NCBI GenBank assembly: GCA_043820985.1
Contig: JBDRDH010000138.1
Coordinates: 1 to 64,000 of the forward strand
From: JAAYXS01 sp043820985
Lineage (GTDB): Bacteria > Planctomycetota > Phycisphaerae > UBA1845 > Fen-1342
Length of the DNA stretch: 64,000 nucleotides
Direction: 5' to 3'
In this document: positions 50,712 to 62,200 of the stretch, piece by piece
Layout: every line of letters starts with the position of its first letter
Numbering within the stretch: the first letter of the stretch is position 1
Position numbers and translations under genes: made by a program
Notes under the pieces: generated by a model
Seen by the model: the letters and a program-made list of their open reading frames with translations, nothing else
Told to the model about the DNA's origin: nothing
Database searches by the model: none

Positions 50712-51899
50712 TTATTCGGGTCCATCCATGACGCCGAAACTCGGTGACGGCGGGAATTTCCTGGCTCCGCTGCCGCGGATGGGTTCGAGGTCGTCCAGCC
50801 AGTAAGCATCATCGTTACGCTTGTAAGCCAGCACGGCGTCGCGACAATGCGGGTCCTTGGCCCGGTGAAAGCGGAGGTAGATGTGCCGCCGGTCGACGCC
50901 GGTGATCTCAACCTTACCCCGTTCGTGCGACATCACGTAGCGCGCTCGGCGGGCGAGGCCGGAACCGTGGCGCATGGCCTCGCGGAAAATCTCCCAGCCG
51001 CGCACAATCGGGATGGCGTAGGGCTTGTTACCCGCCGTGGGCCGGCCCTGGAACAGGTAGTACGGTGGGCAACCGAGGAACGACAGCTCGCGGTACAGCT
51101 CGGCCAGGACCCGTGGGTCATCGTTGATACCCTTGATCAGTGGGCACTGATTGCAGCAGATCACGCCGTTGCGGATCAAAGCGTCCAGCGCCTCGACGGC
51201 TTCGTCGGTCAGCTCACGCGGATGATCAAAATGCACCATCATGTAGATCCGCTTGTGCGGCGTGGAGAACTGCCGCAGCATCGCCAGTAATTCAGGATCC
51301 TGGCTGACACGGAAGGGATCGAAGGCCGGTATCTTGGAGCCGATACGGATGATCCGCACGTGCGGGATGGCTCGTAACTGCTCAATGATGCGGCGTAAGC
51401 GACGAGTTGCCATCAGCAATGGATCGCCGCCCGTCAGTAGCACATTGTTCACCTGTGGATTATTGGCGATATAGCGAATCCCCTCGGAGACATCGTTGGT
51501 AACCTCATCATTGCCGCGTATGAAGAGCCGCTTGCGAAAACAGTAGCGGCAGTATGCCCCGCAGACTTCGTTACATAGCAGTAGGACTGTTTGTGCATAC
51601 TTATGCTGCACACCATGGGCCACCGTGACGGCGGCCTCGTTACTGGCATCCAGCTTGCCCCATTGATCGAGTTCACCAGGATGGGGGATTATCAAGCGCC
51701 GGATCGGATCGTCCGGATCGTTCCAGTCTATTAATCCGAGATAATAATCATTCGCGCGGAATGCGTATTTCTGCTCTACTTTCTTCAGAATCTCGTGATC
51801 TTGAGGAGAGAGCTGTGGCAGTTGGCTGACGCGCCGAAAATATTTGACGCGCCGATGGGTGGCCGGTCTCACAATTATGGGTAGTGGTCTCTGGCTCAT
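50712..51899 (-). CDS. KamA-family radical SAM enzyme (lysine 2,3-aminomutase type)
   Basis: A 395-residue radical SAM protein. The cluster motif is C113-G-A-Y-C117-R-Y-C120 (CNEVCGAYCRYCFRKR). The GGDPLLM segment, the RIGSKIPAFDP strand and the GYRELSFLGCPPYYLFQG-like C-terminal region (ELSFLGCPPYYLFQGRPTAG) fit the KamA/EpmB superfamily of PLP-dependent aminomutases; the PLP-binding lysine would be within RPTAGNKPYAIP (inference). The N-terminal DYYLGLIDWNDPDDPIRRLI is also KamA-like. GGAGGTG lies 7 bases before the ATG. Could form beta-lysine or act on another amino acid. Intergenic space to the GroES gene is about 300 bp. Confidence 0.87.
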   Translation of the reverse strand: MSQRPLPIIVRPATHRRVKYFRRVSQLPQLSPQDHEILKKVEQKYAFRANDYYLGLIDWNDPDDPIRRLIIPHPGELDQWGKLDASNEAAVTVAHGVQHKYAQTVLLLCNEVCGAYCRYCFRKRLFIRGNDEVTNDVSEGIRYIANNPQVNNVLLTGGDPLLMATRRLRRIIEQLRAIPHVRIIRIGSKIPAFDPFRVSQDPELLAMLRQFSTPHKRIYMMVHFDHPRELTDEAVEALDALIRNGVICCNQCPLIKGINDDPRVLAELYRELSFLGCPPYYLFQGRPTAGNKPYAIPIVRGWEIFREAMRHGSGLARRARYVMSHERGKVEITGVDRRHIYLRFHRAKDPHCRDAVLAYKRNDDAYWLDDLEPIRGSGARKFPPSPSFGVMDGPE

Positions 51900-52197
51900 C
51901 GGTCACCTCCGCTCCAGATGTCCGCGCTTTTGTCTCCTTGTTCCTGCTAAGACCACGTGGGATACTTGGTCACCCCAGCGACCGGGCCCGTCGACATGAC
52001 GGCTACCGCCGAAGATGGTAATTTCACCCACGCTCTATCTTAACGCTATGACACATCGGCCCACCCCGCAACTAAAATCCCCCGACCAGATTGGAATGAT
52101 AATCCGCCGACAACTAATAACTGCAGTTATGGGACGCCAGGTGAAGCAACTGAGATAGAGGTAAAGAATTTCAAAAAAAGCACTTACGAGAATATTG
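51900..52197. other. Intergenic region between kamA-like and groES-like genes
   Basis: About 298 bases holding the kamA ribosome site (its complement just after 51900) and presumably its promoter. The part from 52070 to 52195 is AT-rich. No repeat, RNA or extra gene is convincing. Confidence 0.45.
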
Positions 52198-52521
52198 CTA
52201 ATTTTTGCTTGCGCGCCTGAAGACAGCCACCACGTCTTCGACCGGTACCACGAATAAACGGTTATCGCCCTCAAAATCCACCGGCACGGCGTTCTTGGGA
52301 TTGAAGAGGACCTTGTCGTATTGTGCGATCGGATAGTCCTCGTCACGCTCGATCTGGGTCGAGACCGCTACCACACGTCCGGTAATCGTAGGAATCTCGA
52401 TGTTACCCGGCAACTGGATGCCGCCTTTGGTGGTCTTCTTGTCTTCGTCCTTGCGAATCAGGACGCGTGTGCCAATCGGTTCCACGGTTTCGATTGGGTT
52501 GTCTTGGCGAGCCTGTTTCAT
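52198..52521 (-). CDS. GroES-like co-chaperonin (10 kDa)
   Basis: A 107-residue GroES/Cpn10 protein, the lid of the GroEL folding chamber. PIGTRVLIRKDEDKKTTKGG and IQLPGNIEIPTITGRVVAVS form the core strands and mobile loop, and LFVVPVEDVVAVFR is the usual C-terminal strand. The DYPIAQYDKVLFNP segment carries the conserved turn. The mobile loop (TTKGGIQLPG) is present. AGGTAAGGT precedes the ATG. No groEL gene lies beside it, so this is an orphan copy; it may serve a second, variant chaperonin. Confidence 0.88.
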   Translation of the reverse strand: MKQARQDNPIETVEPIGTRVLIRKDEDKKTTKGGIQLPGNIEIPTITGRVVAVSTQIERDEDYPIAQYDKVLFNPKNAVPVDFEGDNRLFVVPVEDVVAVFRRASKN

Positions 52522-52617
52522 ACCTTACCTCTCGTGTAGACTAACGTAGCAGTACTTAATTGTAACCGACGCAGACCGCTTCAGACCAGTAGGCTGACTA
52601 ACCAGGAGACAGTTCGC

Positions 52618-53391
52618 TTGGAAGTGAAAACGCTTGAGATCTTGCTTGATCGCGTGGCAGGTGGCGAAATCGACGTTGCCGAAGCGCTCCAAGAGTTGCA
52701 AACTCTTCCATTTGAAAGCTTTAAATTCGCCAAGGTCGATCACCACCGCGCGCTGCGCTGCGGGTTTCCCGAGGTCATCTTCGGTCAGGGCAAAACACCG
52801 GAGCAGTTCGAGACCATCTTCGCCAGCCTGGCCGGTCAGGGTGGCAATGTTGTGGCTACCCGTGTGGATGCCGTCATCGCCGAGGGTGTTCTTCGTCGTT
52901 TCCCGGCTGCTGAATACGAACCAAGGGCGCGCATGTTGACTTTGCGGCAGAAGCCGGTCGTGCCGAGTCGTGGCACGGTGGGAATCGTGTGTGCCGGCAC
53001 CAGTGATCTGCCGGTTGCCGAGGAGGCGCGCATCACGCTCGATCTGTTCGACCAGCGCACAGAGACAATCTATGACGTGGGCGTGGCTGGCTTGCATAGG
53101 CTTCTGGCACATGCCCAGGCCCTGCGGTCGGCCAATGTTCTGATCGTGGTCGCGGGCATGGAAGGGGCTCTGCCCAGTGTTGTTGGGGGTTTGGTTTCGG
53201 CCCCAGTCATCGCGGTTCCGACCAGTGTGGGCTACGGGGCCAGCTTTCAGGGATTGGCAGCCCTCTTGGCGATGTTGAATAGCTGCGCCCCGGGCGTCTC
53301 CGTAGTCAATATCGATAATGGCTTTGGAGCCGCCTGTCAGGCCGCCTTGATCAATCGCCTGGCCGAGCCAACCACGAAAGCAGATCTATAA
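52618..53391 (+). CDS. larB: Nickel-pincer cofactor biosynthesis protein LarB
   Basis: A 257-residue PurE-like carboxylase/hydrolase. LarB carboxylates and opens nicotinic acid adenine dinucleotide in the first step of making the nickel-pincer nucleotide used by lactate racemase-type enzymes. Motifs: FAKVDHHRALRCGFPEVIFG, then the PurE-like GIVCAGTSDLPVAEEA, VIVVAGMEGALPSVVGGLVS and APVIAVPTSVGYGASFQG, and NIDNGFGAA at the end. A TTG start at 52618 is preceded by AGGAGA about 9 bases upstream. No larA, larC or larE is in the window. nnrD follows 31 bp later, in the same direction. Confidence 0.94.
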   Translation: MEVKTLEILLDRVAGGEIDVAEALQELQTLPFESFKFAKVDHHRALRCGFPEVIFGQGKTPEQFETIFASLAGQGGNVVATRVDAVIAEGVLRRFPAAEYEPRARMLTLRQKPVVPSRGTVGIVCAGTSDLPVAEEARITLDLFDQRTETIYDVGVAGLHRLLAHAQALRSANVLIVVAGMEGALPSVVGGLVSAPVIAVPTSVGYGASFQGLAALLAMLNSCAPGVSVVNIDNGFGAACQAALINRLAEPTTKADL

Positions 53392-53422
53392 ATACTTATT
53401 ATCAAGATACTTAGGCAGACAC

Positions 53423-54352
53423 ATGGCTTCCTCGGACACCCCACCTCGGATCGTTACTGAACTGCCACGGCTACCCGCGCGTAAACCCGAGATGCACAAA
53501 GGACAGGTCGGGCGGGTGGCAATCGTCGCCGGCAGCCGTGGCATGAGTGGTGCCGCGTGCCTTAGTGCCATCGGTGCTTTGAGATCCGGGGCGGGTCTGG
53601 TGCGTGTTTATTCGCCAGAATGTGTCCAGCCGATTGTAGCTGCCAGCGAACCATGCTTGATGACCGTGGCACTGGAAGATGATACGCGGGGATTGATCGC
53701 CGCGGTCCCAGCCTTGGATCGGTTACGCGCTGATCTGGAGTGGCCCAATGTACTGGCGATCGGTCCCGGACTCGGCCAGGACGGGGCGCTTGCTCCACTA
53801 GTTACTGGCGTGCTGGAGATGTTCGCCGACCCAATGGTCATAGACGCGGATGGTCTCAACAATCTGACTTTGACCGAATCTGGTACCCCCTGGTGGCAGG
53901 CCCGTTCAGGTCGTGCCACCGTCATTACGCCGCACCCAGGGGAGATGTTGCGTCTCTGCCGGCACGCTGGCCTTCAGGTGACGCTCGAATCCAATGACCA
54001 GAGTCGCCTGAACGTCGCTCACGAGTATGCTCAACTGACCGGTCTGACCGTGGTGCTCAAGGGACATCGCACCGTGGTATGCACGCCGGATCGGGCTTAC
54101 TTCAATACGACCGGCAATCCTGGCATGGCCACCGGCGGTATGGGAGACGTGTTGACCGGCCTGATTGCCTCTCTGCTTGGACAGGGACTGCCGGCCTTCG
54201 AAGCAGCCTGCCTGGGAGTACATATGCACGGCTTGGCGGCCGACAGGCTGGCTCGTCAGATCGGTCCGGTGGGGTACTTGGCGCGGGAAGTAGCTGATTT
54301 ATTACCGGCGGCTATGGCCCAAGTCTCACGCGCGCCGATGGGATTCAAGTAA
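53423..54352 (+). CDS. nnrD: ADP-dependent NAD(P)H-hydrate dehydratase
   Basis: A 309-residue YjeF C-terminal-type (ribokinase fold) repair enzyme that regenerates NAD(P)H from its hydrate using ADP. The HKGQVGRVAIVAGSRGMSGA start, AIGPGLGQDGALAPL, ATVITPHPGEMLRLC and GNPGMATGGMGDVLTGLIAS motifs are complete. The epimerase (YjeF N-terminal) domain that is often fused to it is missing. The start at ATG 53423 is reasonable but has a weak site. A GC hairpin follows at 54381-54400, then pfaD. It shares direction with larB and the lipid-synthase operon. Confidence 0.93.
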   Translation: MASSDTPPRIVTELPRLPARKPEMHKGQVGRVAIVAGSRGMSGAACLSAIGALRSGAGLVRVYSPECVQPIVAASEPCLMTVALEDDTRGLIAAVPALDRLRADLEWPNVLAIGPGLGQDGALAPLVTGVLEMFADPMVIDADGLNNLTLTESGTPWWQARSGRATVITPHPGEMLRLCRHAGLQVTLESNDQSRLNVAHEYAQLTGLTVVLKGHRTVVCTPDRAYFNTTGNPGMATGGMGDVLTGLIASLLGQGLPAFEAACLGVHMHGLAADRLARQIGPVGYLAREVADLLPAAMAQVSRAPMGFK

Positions 54353-54380
54353 CCATTCAAAACCGGCTATACCTGCCACC

Positions 54381-54400
54381 GCGCTCATTCTCACGAGCGC
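54381..54400 (+). terminator. Possible terminator hairpin after nnrD
   Basis: GCGCTC-ATTCTCAC-GAGCGC, a 6-bp stem with 8-nt loop 28 bases beyond the nnrD stop, in the 180-bp gap before pfaD. It lacks a T-tract, so it may only attenuate transcription into the lipid-synthase genes. Confidence 0.35.
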
Positions 54401-54532
54401 TAATGGCTTAAACAGTGGAGAATCAGGCTCTGCATCAGAAGTCGTTTGACTTTCGTTCCTGAGTTTCCACAATTACAAGGCTCGGGACGCGATTGCTGAT
54501 GAGCATGGGCAATCGGATCCGTTTCTGGATGG

Positions 54533-56227
54533 ATGCGTTTGTTGACTACCCCCAGGGAAATCGATCTTACGGTCGGACAACGGCGGCAGGTTGGCTGGTG
54601 GAGATCCGCCAAATCCGCGCCTGCCGCTGGCCCCGAGGCTATGCGCAATGCCATGCAGCATTTGCGCCACCCGGTGTATGTGGTTAACGACAACGGTCGG
54701 CAAGCCGTTGCCCAGGATGGTGAGGCAGTGCTCGGCGCGGGCGACGATCCAAAACCCGGCTCATATCCTCTAATGGGCTATGTACCTGTCCTGGCCCCGG
54801 AACAACTCGGAGATCCATCGTTCCGTACGGCACACGGACTACGCTATGCGTATATCGCCGGCGCAATGGCCAATGGAATCAGCTCGGTGGAGATGGTGCG
54901 GGCTCTCGGGCGAGCTGGGATGATTGGGTTTTTCGGAGCCGGCGGCCTGGAATTGCCGCAAATCGAGACCGCACTTGAACTTACCCAGAGCGAGCCTGGC
55001 GATCAACCGTATGGCTTCAACCTGCTATACAGTCCCAATGATCCACAATGGGAAGCAGCCCTGGTCGATTTGTATTTAAGCCGGGGCGTGCACCTGATCA
55101 GCGCGTCGGCCTACCTGGATTTGTCTCTGCCATTGATTCGCTACCGGGTGAGTGGCATTCGCCAACTCCCGAATGGACAAGTAGTTGCGCCACATAAGGT
55201 TATCGCCAAGGTGTCGCGCGTGGAGATCGCCCGGCGCTTTTTCAGCCCCCCGCCGGCGGAAATGTTGAGCCAATTAGTCCAATCAGGAACCATTACGGCG
55301 GAAGAAGCGCGCCTGGCTAATACCATCCCGGTAGCGGAGGATCTGACAGCCGAAGCGGATTCGGGCGGACACACAGACAACCGTCCGGCCCTGGCACTGC
55401 TGCCCACCATGCTGGCTCTGCGCGATGAGATGATGTCCCGACATAACTACACTGCCGACTTGCGTGTGGGGGCGGCCGGAGGCATCGCCACACCGGAATC
55501 GGCCGCGGCGGCGTTCGGAATGGGGGCGGCTTACATCCTGACCGGCTCGATCAACCAGGCCTGCCGGGAATCCGGCTCTTGCGACACGGTGCGTCGGATG
55601 CTCGCCGAGGCCGGTCAGGCGGATGTGGTCATGGCGCCAGCGGCGGATATGTTCGAGATGGGCGTGAAAGTGCAGGTTCTCAAACGTGGCACAATGTTCG
55701 CGATTCGTGCCCGCAAGCTCTACGAGCTATACCGTAATTACGGTACAATCAGCGAACTTCCGGCGGCCCAGCGTCGGCTGCTGGAGCGCGATTACTTTCG
55801 TTGCACGCTGGATGAAGCGTGGGAACAGACGCGGAGCTATTTCGCCGCCCGCGACCCGGAGCAGGTTGAGCGCGCTGATCGCGATCCGAAACACAAAATG
55901 GCGCTGGTCTTTCGATCGTACCTGGGCCAGTCGTCAAATTGGGCGAATCGCGGTGAGCCGTCACGCCAGGTGGACTACCAGATTTGGTGTGGGCCGGCGA
56001 TGGGCGCGTTTAACGAATGGGTGTGTGACACCTGGCTGGCGGCACCCGAACGGCGCGACGTGGTATCAGTTGCGCTGAACTTGTTAGTGGGTGCGGCAGT
56101 GGTCACACGGGCCGGTTGGTTGCGAGCGCAGGGCGTTTCACTGCCACTCGCCGCTCAACGTTTCGCTCCGTGCGAGCGGCACGAACTGGCTGAATTGCTC
56201 GATGAAGATTCCCGGGAGGCCGGATGA
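54533..56227 (+). CDS. pfaD: PfaD-type enoyl reductase of a secondary lipid synthase
   Basis: A 564-residue FMN-dependent enoyl reductase of the PfaD/2-nitropropane dioxygenase type that works in trans with polyunsaturated-fatty-acid-like synthases. LGRAGMIGFFGAGGLELPQI and NLLYSPNDPQWEAALVDLYL are typical; the segment RVGAAGGIATPESAAAAFGM GAA forms the FMN-binding part of the TIM barrel; ADMFEMGVKVQVLKRGTMFA and the C-terminal GEPSRQVDYQIWCGPAMGAF match PfaD. The ATG at 54533 is selected at the beginning of conserved sequence. The stop overlaps the next ATG (ATGA), so pfaD and the megasynthase are translationally coupled. Confidence 0.94.
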   Translation: MRLLTTPREIDLTVGQRRQVGWWRSAKSAPAAGPEAMRNAMQHLRHPVYVVNDNGRQAVAQDGEAVLGAGDDPKPGSYPLMGYVPVLAPEQLGDPSFRTAHGLRYAYIAGAMANGISSVEMVRALGRAGMIGFFGAGGLELPQIETALELTQSEPGDQPYGFNLLYSPNDPQWEAALVDLYLSRGVHLISASAYLDLSLPLIRYRVSGIRQLPNGQVVAPHKVIAKVSRVEIARRFFSPPPAEMLSQLVQSGTITAEEARLANTIPVAEDLTAEADSGGHTDNRPALALLPTMLALRDEMMSRHNYTADLRVGAAGGIATPESAAAAFGMGAAYILTGSINQACRESGSCDTVRRMLAEAGQADVVMAPAADMFEMGVKVQVLKRGTMFAIRARKLYELYRNYGTISELPAAQRRLLERDYFRCTLDEAWEQTRSYFAARDPEQVERADRDPKHKMALVFRSYLGQSSNWANRGEPSRQVDYQIWCGPAMGAFNEWVCDTWLAAPERRDVVSVALNLLVGAAVVTRAGWLRAQGVSLPLAAQRFAPCERHELAELLDEDSREAG

Positions 56228-59200
56228 TGAGTAGGCCACCGACAGACGAAAACATGGGAAAGCACCCGCCGATTGCAATCGTCGGCCTGAGCTGTCTGTT
56301 TCCAAATGCTCCGGGGCTCAAGGAATACTGGCGGCTGATTCGGCGCGGCGAGGATGCGATCACCGATGTGCCCGAAACACACTGGTCACTCGCTGATTAC
56401 TTTGATGCCGATCTCAAGGCTCCGGACCGGACTTATTGCCGCCGCGGAGCTTTCCTGGAACCCACGCCTTTCAATCCAATGGAATTCGGCATTCCGCCCA
56501 CCACGCTGGAGGCCACTGACACCGCTCAGCTTCTCGGACTGGTAGTTGGCAAGAAGGCCTTACAGGATGCCGGCTACGGCCTGGAGCGCGAGTTCGATCG
56601 TACCCGGGCCAGTGTCATCTTCGGCGTGACTGGAACGCAGGAACTGGTTCTGCCCCTCGGGGCACGACTTGGTTTTCCAATCTGGCAACGGGCTTTGAAT
56701 GACGCCGGTGTGGCCCCGGACGTGGCCGCGAAAGTCCTCAAGCAAATCTCCGATTCATACGTCGGCTGGCAAGAGGGTTCCTTCCCAGGCCTGCTCGGTA
56801 ACGTGGTCGCCGGTCGCGTGGCTAATCGGCTCAATCTGCGGGGCACTAACTGCGTCGTGGACGCGGCTTGTGCCAGCTCCCTTAGCGCCATCCACCTGAG
56901 CATCATGGAACTGGTCAGTGGGCGCGCCGATATGGTGCTGACTGGCGGTGTCGATACCCTCAATGACATCTTCATGTTCATGTGCTTCAGCAAGTCCCAG
57001 GCCCTGTCGGCTAAAGGCGATGCGCGCCCCTTCTCGAAGCACGCGGATGGCACGGTCATTGGCGAGGGCGTGGGCATGTTGGTGCTCAAGCGCCTGGCGG
57101 ATGCCCAGCGCGACGGTGACCGGATACATGCGGTCATCAAAGGTATCGGTACCTCCAGTGACGGCCGCGCGCAAAGCATCTATGCTCCTCTGGCCGATGG
57201 TCAGGCAATTGCACTGCGCGACGCCTATCGTATCAGTAATGTCGAGCCGGCCAGCATCGAGTTGGTGGAAGCGCACGGCACCGGTACCAAGGTGGGCGAT
57301 CTGATTGAGTTTGAAGCGCTCAAGAGTGTCTATAACGAATCCGAGCGCCAGAAACCGTGGTGCGCCCTGGGCTCGGTCAAGGCCCAGATCGGGCATACCA
57401 AGGCCGCCGCCGGCGCGGCCAGTATGATCAAGACTGTCCTGGCGCTACGCCACAAAGTGCTGCCCGCGACAATTAAGGTTGATGAACCCCACCCGAAGCT
57501 GGGCATCGAGGATTCCCCGTTCTACCTTGCGACCGAAATGCGACCCTGGCTGGCCAGCCCCGAGCACCCGCGCCGCGCCGCGGTCAGTTCGTTTGGTTTT
57601 GGCGGCAGCAATTTCCACGCTGTGCTGGAGGAGTACCCGACGGATGATCCACAACCGGCCTGGGATGGCTCGGTCGAGATCATCGCGCTCTCTGCCTCTA
57701 CCGCGGCAGAGCTTGAACAGCGTTTGGAAGAATGGCAGGCGGCGGCGAGCGAGGGTCTGGTAGCGGCGGAATTGGCCCGGCGAGCCAGTCAATCGCGGAG
57801 CACTTTCCACGCCACCGATTCATACCGCCTGGCACTGGTCCATGAGCGTGATAAAGATCTCACCAAGTTGCTCAAAACCGCCCGCGACGGCCTGAGCAAA
57901 ATAAGCACGCAACAGGCCTGGAACCTGGGGAACGTGTTTTTCGGCGGGCCGTCCGAGCCAGGTGAGATTGCCTTCCTGTTCCCGGGGCAGAGTAGCCAGT
58001 ACGTCGGCATGTGCCGGGACGTGGTATGCATGTTCCCCGAAGCGCACGACGCCGTCGCCACGGTCGATCCAGCGGTCGCAGCGAAGATTTATCCGCCGCC
58101 GGTATTTGGTGAACAGGAACGGGCGCGACAGCAAGCCGCATTGACGAGCACGGATGTTGCTCAGCCGGCCCTGGGGGCGGTCAGTCTGGCTATGTTGCGC
58201 GTGCTGGAACGTTTTGGGATCAAGCCCCACTTCGTGGCCGGACACAGCTTTGGTGAGTTGGTGGCGCTGCACGCCGCCGGCTGTATCGATGAAGACGCGC
58301 TGTGTAAGCTGGCACAACTGCGTGGTCAATTGCTGGCCGAGGCGGGTGGCGCGGATGGCACCATGCTGGCGGTTAACGCCCCACTCGAAGAGATCGATCG
58401 CGTGCTGGAGGAAGGCGACTTCGACGTCGAGTTCGCCAACCGCAACGGCCCAACACAGGGGATCCTTTCCGGTAGCCGGGCCGCGATCGCACGCGTGGCC
58501 GAGTTCCTTGACGGTAAGGGTTGGCGCACCAGGTTGCTGGAAGTCTCGGCGGCATTTCACAGCCGGTTCATGAACGAAGCCCAGGGGCGTTTTCGGGCGG
58601 CTCTCGACAAAATTCCATTTGCCCACGCCAAGATTCCGGTATTCGCCAACAGCACTGGACAGCCATATCCGCTCAGCCCGTCCGGCATGCGCGATCTGCT
58701 GGCGGATCAACTGACGCGACCGGTCTTGTTCGTGGATGAGATTCGGCACTTGTATGACGCGGGTGTGCGGACATTTGTCGAGGTCGGGCCGAAGAAAGTG
58801 CTGACCGGACTGGTCAATGGCATATTGCAGGGCAAGCCCTACGAGGCGCTGGCGGTGGATGCTACATTCGGCCGCGCTTCCGGCATCGTTGACGTGGCCC
58901 GGGTGGTGGCCTTGATCACCATTATGGGACACGCGGTTGACCTGACGCAGTGGGAACAGACACCGCCGGCTCCGGAAGCGAGCGGAATGTCGATAGCCTT
59001 GCTGGGGACCAACTACCGCATGCCGCACCCCGCGGTGCCGGCAGCGTCACAATCAGATATGGTGGCCGAGAGGGAGACTGGGAAACTCGCTATGCATGAC
59101 GTTGACTCACGCACTGGCGGCCGGACCGTGCCCCACGGACCGGACAAGATCGAACAACCGGGCGTACCACGATCACCCGATTTAATAAGTACGGCCGCGG

Positions 59201-62200
59201 ATACGCGGCCGGGACCCAGTTCGAAACCAACGCCGACACCGTCACCCACGGTGGCTGGATCTCCGGCTCAGACACAACAAATGCTGCAAGCATTCCAAAT
59301 CGTACAAGAGGGATTGCGCGGCATGCAGGCCCTGCAACAGCAAACCGCCGCCGCGCATCAACGTTTCCTCGAGGGACAACAGCAAGCACACAGCACCATT
59401 GAAGCGCTAATGGCCAACCATCAACGCCTGGTCGAGCGAACCCTGGGCTTAACGCCATCCACGAGCGCGCCAGTGTCCGGCTTGCCGGTTCAGCATCCGG
59501 TCGCACCGACCGTGGGACCATCCGCGGTTCCGGAGCCGGTTGCCATCACGGTACCTGCCCCACCCCTCGGCGAGTCGCTGGAAGTCCGGCCCCCCATACC
59601 GATCGCGCCAGCCAATGCGCCAATAACGCCACCGGCTGGACAGGCTCTCACCACGGAGCCGGGTGGCAATGGCGAGTCCGGCCCACTTGCATCCGCTCTC
59701 TTGCAAACCGTCAGCGAAACGACGGGATTTCCCCTCAGCACAATTCATCTGGACATGGATCTCGAGTCTGACCTCGGCATTGATCGCGTGCGCCGCGTGG
59801 AGATCCTGACGGCCTTACGCGCCCGCGTGCCGGATCTGCCGAAAGAACTCGGCGCGCATGCCGATCGCTTCCGAACACTCCGCGAGATTGTTGAGTTCAA
59901 AAGCGGCCAGACGGGGACTCCCACCGCGGCGGATGCTAGCCAGGAAACTTCCACGGATGATTCGGCTGTGGCCGGCACCTCGCGGTCTGACTTCGAGCAG
60001 GTGGTGCTTGAGGTCGTCTCCGAGCTGACCGGCTACCCGGCGGAGATGCTTGAGCTGGACATGGATATGGAAGCCGATCTCGGGATCGACTCGATCAAAC
60101 GGCTGGAAATCCTGTCAGCGGTGCAGCGCCGGCTGCCAGAACTGGGCACGGTCGACTCGCAATACATGGGCAGTTTGCGAACGCTAAGGAACATCCTGGA
60201 CTACATGGACTCTCCGGCCGAGCAGCCTCCACCTGCCACGGAGCCAGCACCGGCGCGGAATTCCGCGCCGTCGAGCGAGATCGCGTCCGAATCGACGACT
60301 CTGGAGCGGCGCGAGTTGCGGACGATTGATTTGCCAGCGGTTGAGTCGGCCAGACCCGTCGTGGCGGCGGAACATGAAATCTGGGTAACTAATGACGGTA
60401 CGGAGTTGGCCGCGACATTGGTTGCACGGATGGCTGCCAGCGGGATACCGGCGCGCGTAATCGAGCCGGCGACAGCCATTACTGAAACGCGCGATGTCCC
60501 GGTTGGCGGGCTGATCTTGCTGGCTCCTACGAACGCCAGTCAAACAGACCTCGTCACCGAATCCTCACGGCAATTTCTGAAGCAGGCTTTCCTACTCACC
60601 CGGATGCTCGCGAGCGATCTGCAAGCCGCCGCCGCCAATGGCGGGGCGCTGCTGGTGACCGTGTCGCGCCTGGATGGCTCCGGCGGATTGACCGGCGCGT
60701 CTTTCGATGCGGTAGGCGGTGGCCTGGCCGGATTGGCGAAAACCGCCGCCCATGAATGGCCGACGGTATGTTGCCGATCCTTGGACGTGGACGCCGACTG
60801 GTCCGATTTAGACGGCATGTGCAACGCCATCTCGAACGAACTAGGTACAGACGGTCCGGTCGAGGTGGGCCTGAGTGCGACCGGTCGGCGTGGTCTGGAA
60901 CTGGTCATCGAGCCGCCCGCACCTGGAGAACTGCCCCTGGCCGCTGGCGATGTAGTTGTGATCACTGGTGGCGCCCGTGGAGTGACGGCCGAGACGGCCC
61001 TGGCCCTGGCTGAAAGTCAGCGCCTGACGCTGGTCCTGCTGGGACGATCGCCCATTCCAAAGGCCGAACCGGCCTGGAGTGTCGATCTGGAATCCGAATC
61101 GGCACTCAAACGAGCACTGTTGGAAAACACCTCTAACGGCAAAAAACTGACGCCGAACGAACTGGAAAGCACATATCAACGGCTGATGGCCAATCGCGAG
61201 ATCTCCCGCAACCTGGAACGCATATCCGCCACGGGAGCAAAGGTGCTCTACCGGCAGGTGGACGTACGCCAGGCCGACGAACTGAAGAACGTGTTCGAGG
61301 AAGTCAGACAGGTCGCCGGACCGATCCGGGGACTCGTACATGGCGCCGGGGTTATCGAGGACCACCTGATCGCGGACAAAACAACTGACGCCTTCGACCG
61401 GGTCTTCGATACCAAGGTGCAAGGGCTGGCGGGGCTGCTGGCGGCCACCGCGCATGACGATCTGAAAGTACTGGCGCTGTTCTCATCGGTGAGTGGGCGC
61501 TTCGGCCGGCAGGGCCAGGCCGATTACGCAATGGCGAACGAGGTGTTGAACAAGGTGGCCCAACGGCTGGCTGTCCAGCGGCCGGAGTGCCGAGTGGTAT
61601 CGATCAACTGGGGCGCCTGGGACGGCGGTATGGTGACGCCCACGCTCAAGCGCGAATTCATGCGGCAGGGTGTCGGCTTGATTCCACTGAAAGCCGGAGC
61701 ACAGGCACTGGTTGACGAACTCCGCACCTCACCGCGTGGCGCGGTTGAAGTAATGATCGGTGTGCCGTTTGACGTGCCGCCGGAGCAACCGACGCGGAAG
61801 AATGCGACCACCCGGACGGTCGGTAATGGCGATATGTCACTGGCGTTCGAGCGGCGGCTGGATATCGACCGGCATACGTTCCTGAACTCGCACGTCATCA
61901 GTGGCCATCCGGTACTACCGGTCGTGATAATGCTGGAGTGGCTGGGACACGGAGCGTTGCACGGCAATCCGGGACTGTTGCTGCATGGGTTTGATGAACT
62001 GCGCGTGCTCAAGGGCGTGGTATTGACTAACGGACCGCGCGATCTGCGCGTGGTTACTTCGCGGGCCAGGCGTCACGGCGAGCAGTACGAACTGGACGTG
62101 GAGCTGCGCAGCGGAGACAAATCACAGGAAACACTTCACGCTCGTGCCCGTGCGGTGCTGACGGATAATCTGCCTGATTCGCCGACATTTGAGCAGCGCG

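Noticed and set aside
57820..59028. A 402-codon open frame opposite the pfaA KS/AT region (and others at 56574-57396)
   Set aside because: The plus strand carries intact KS and AT motifs through this stretch; the antisense frames are third-position-GC shadows.
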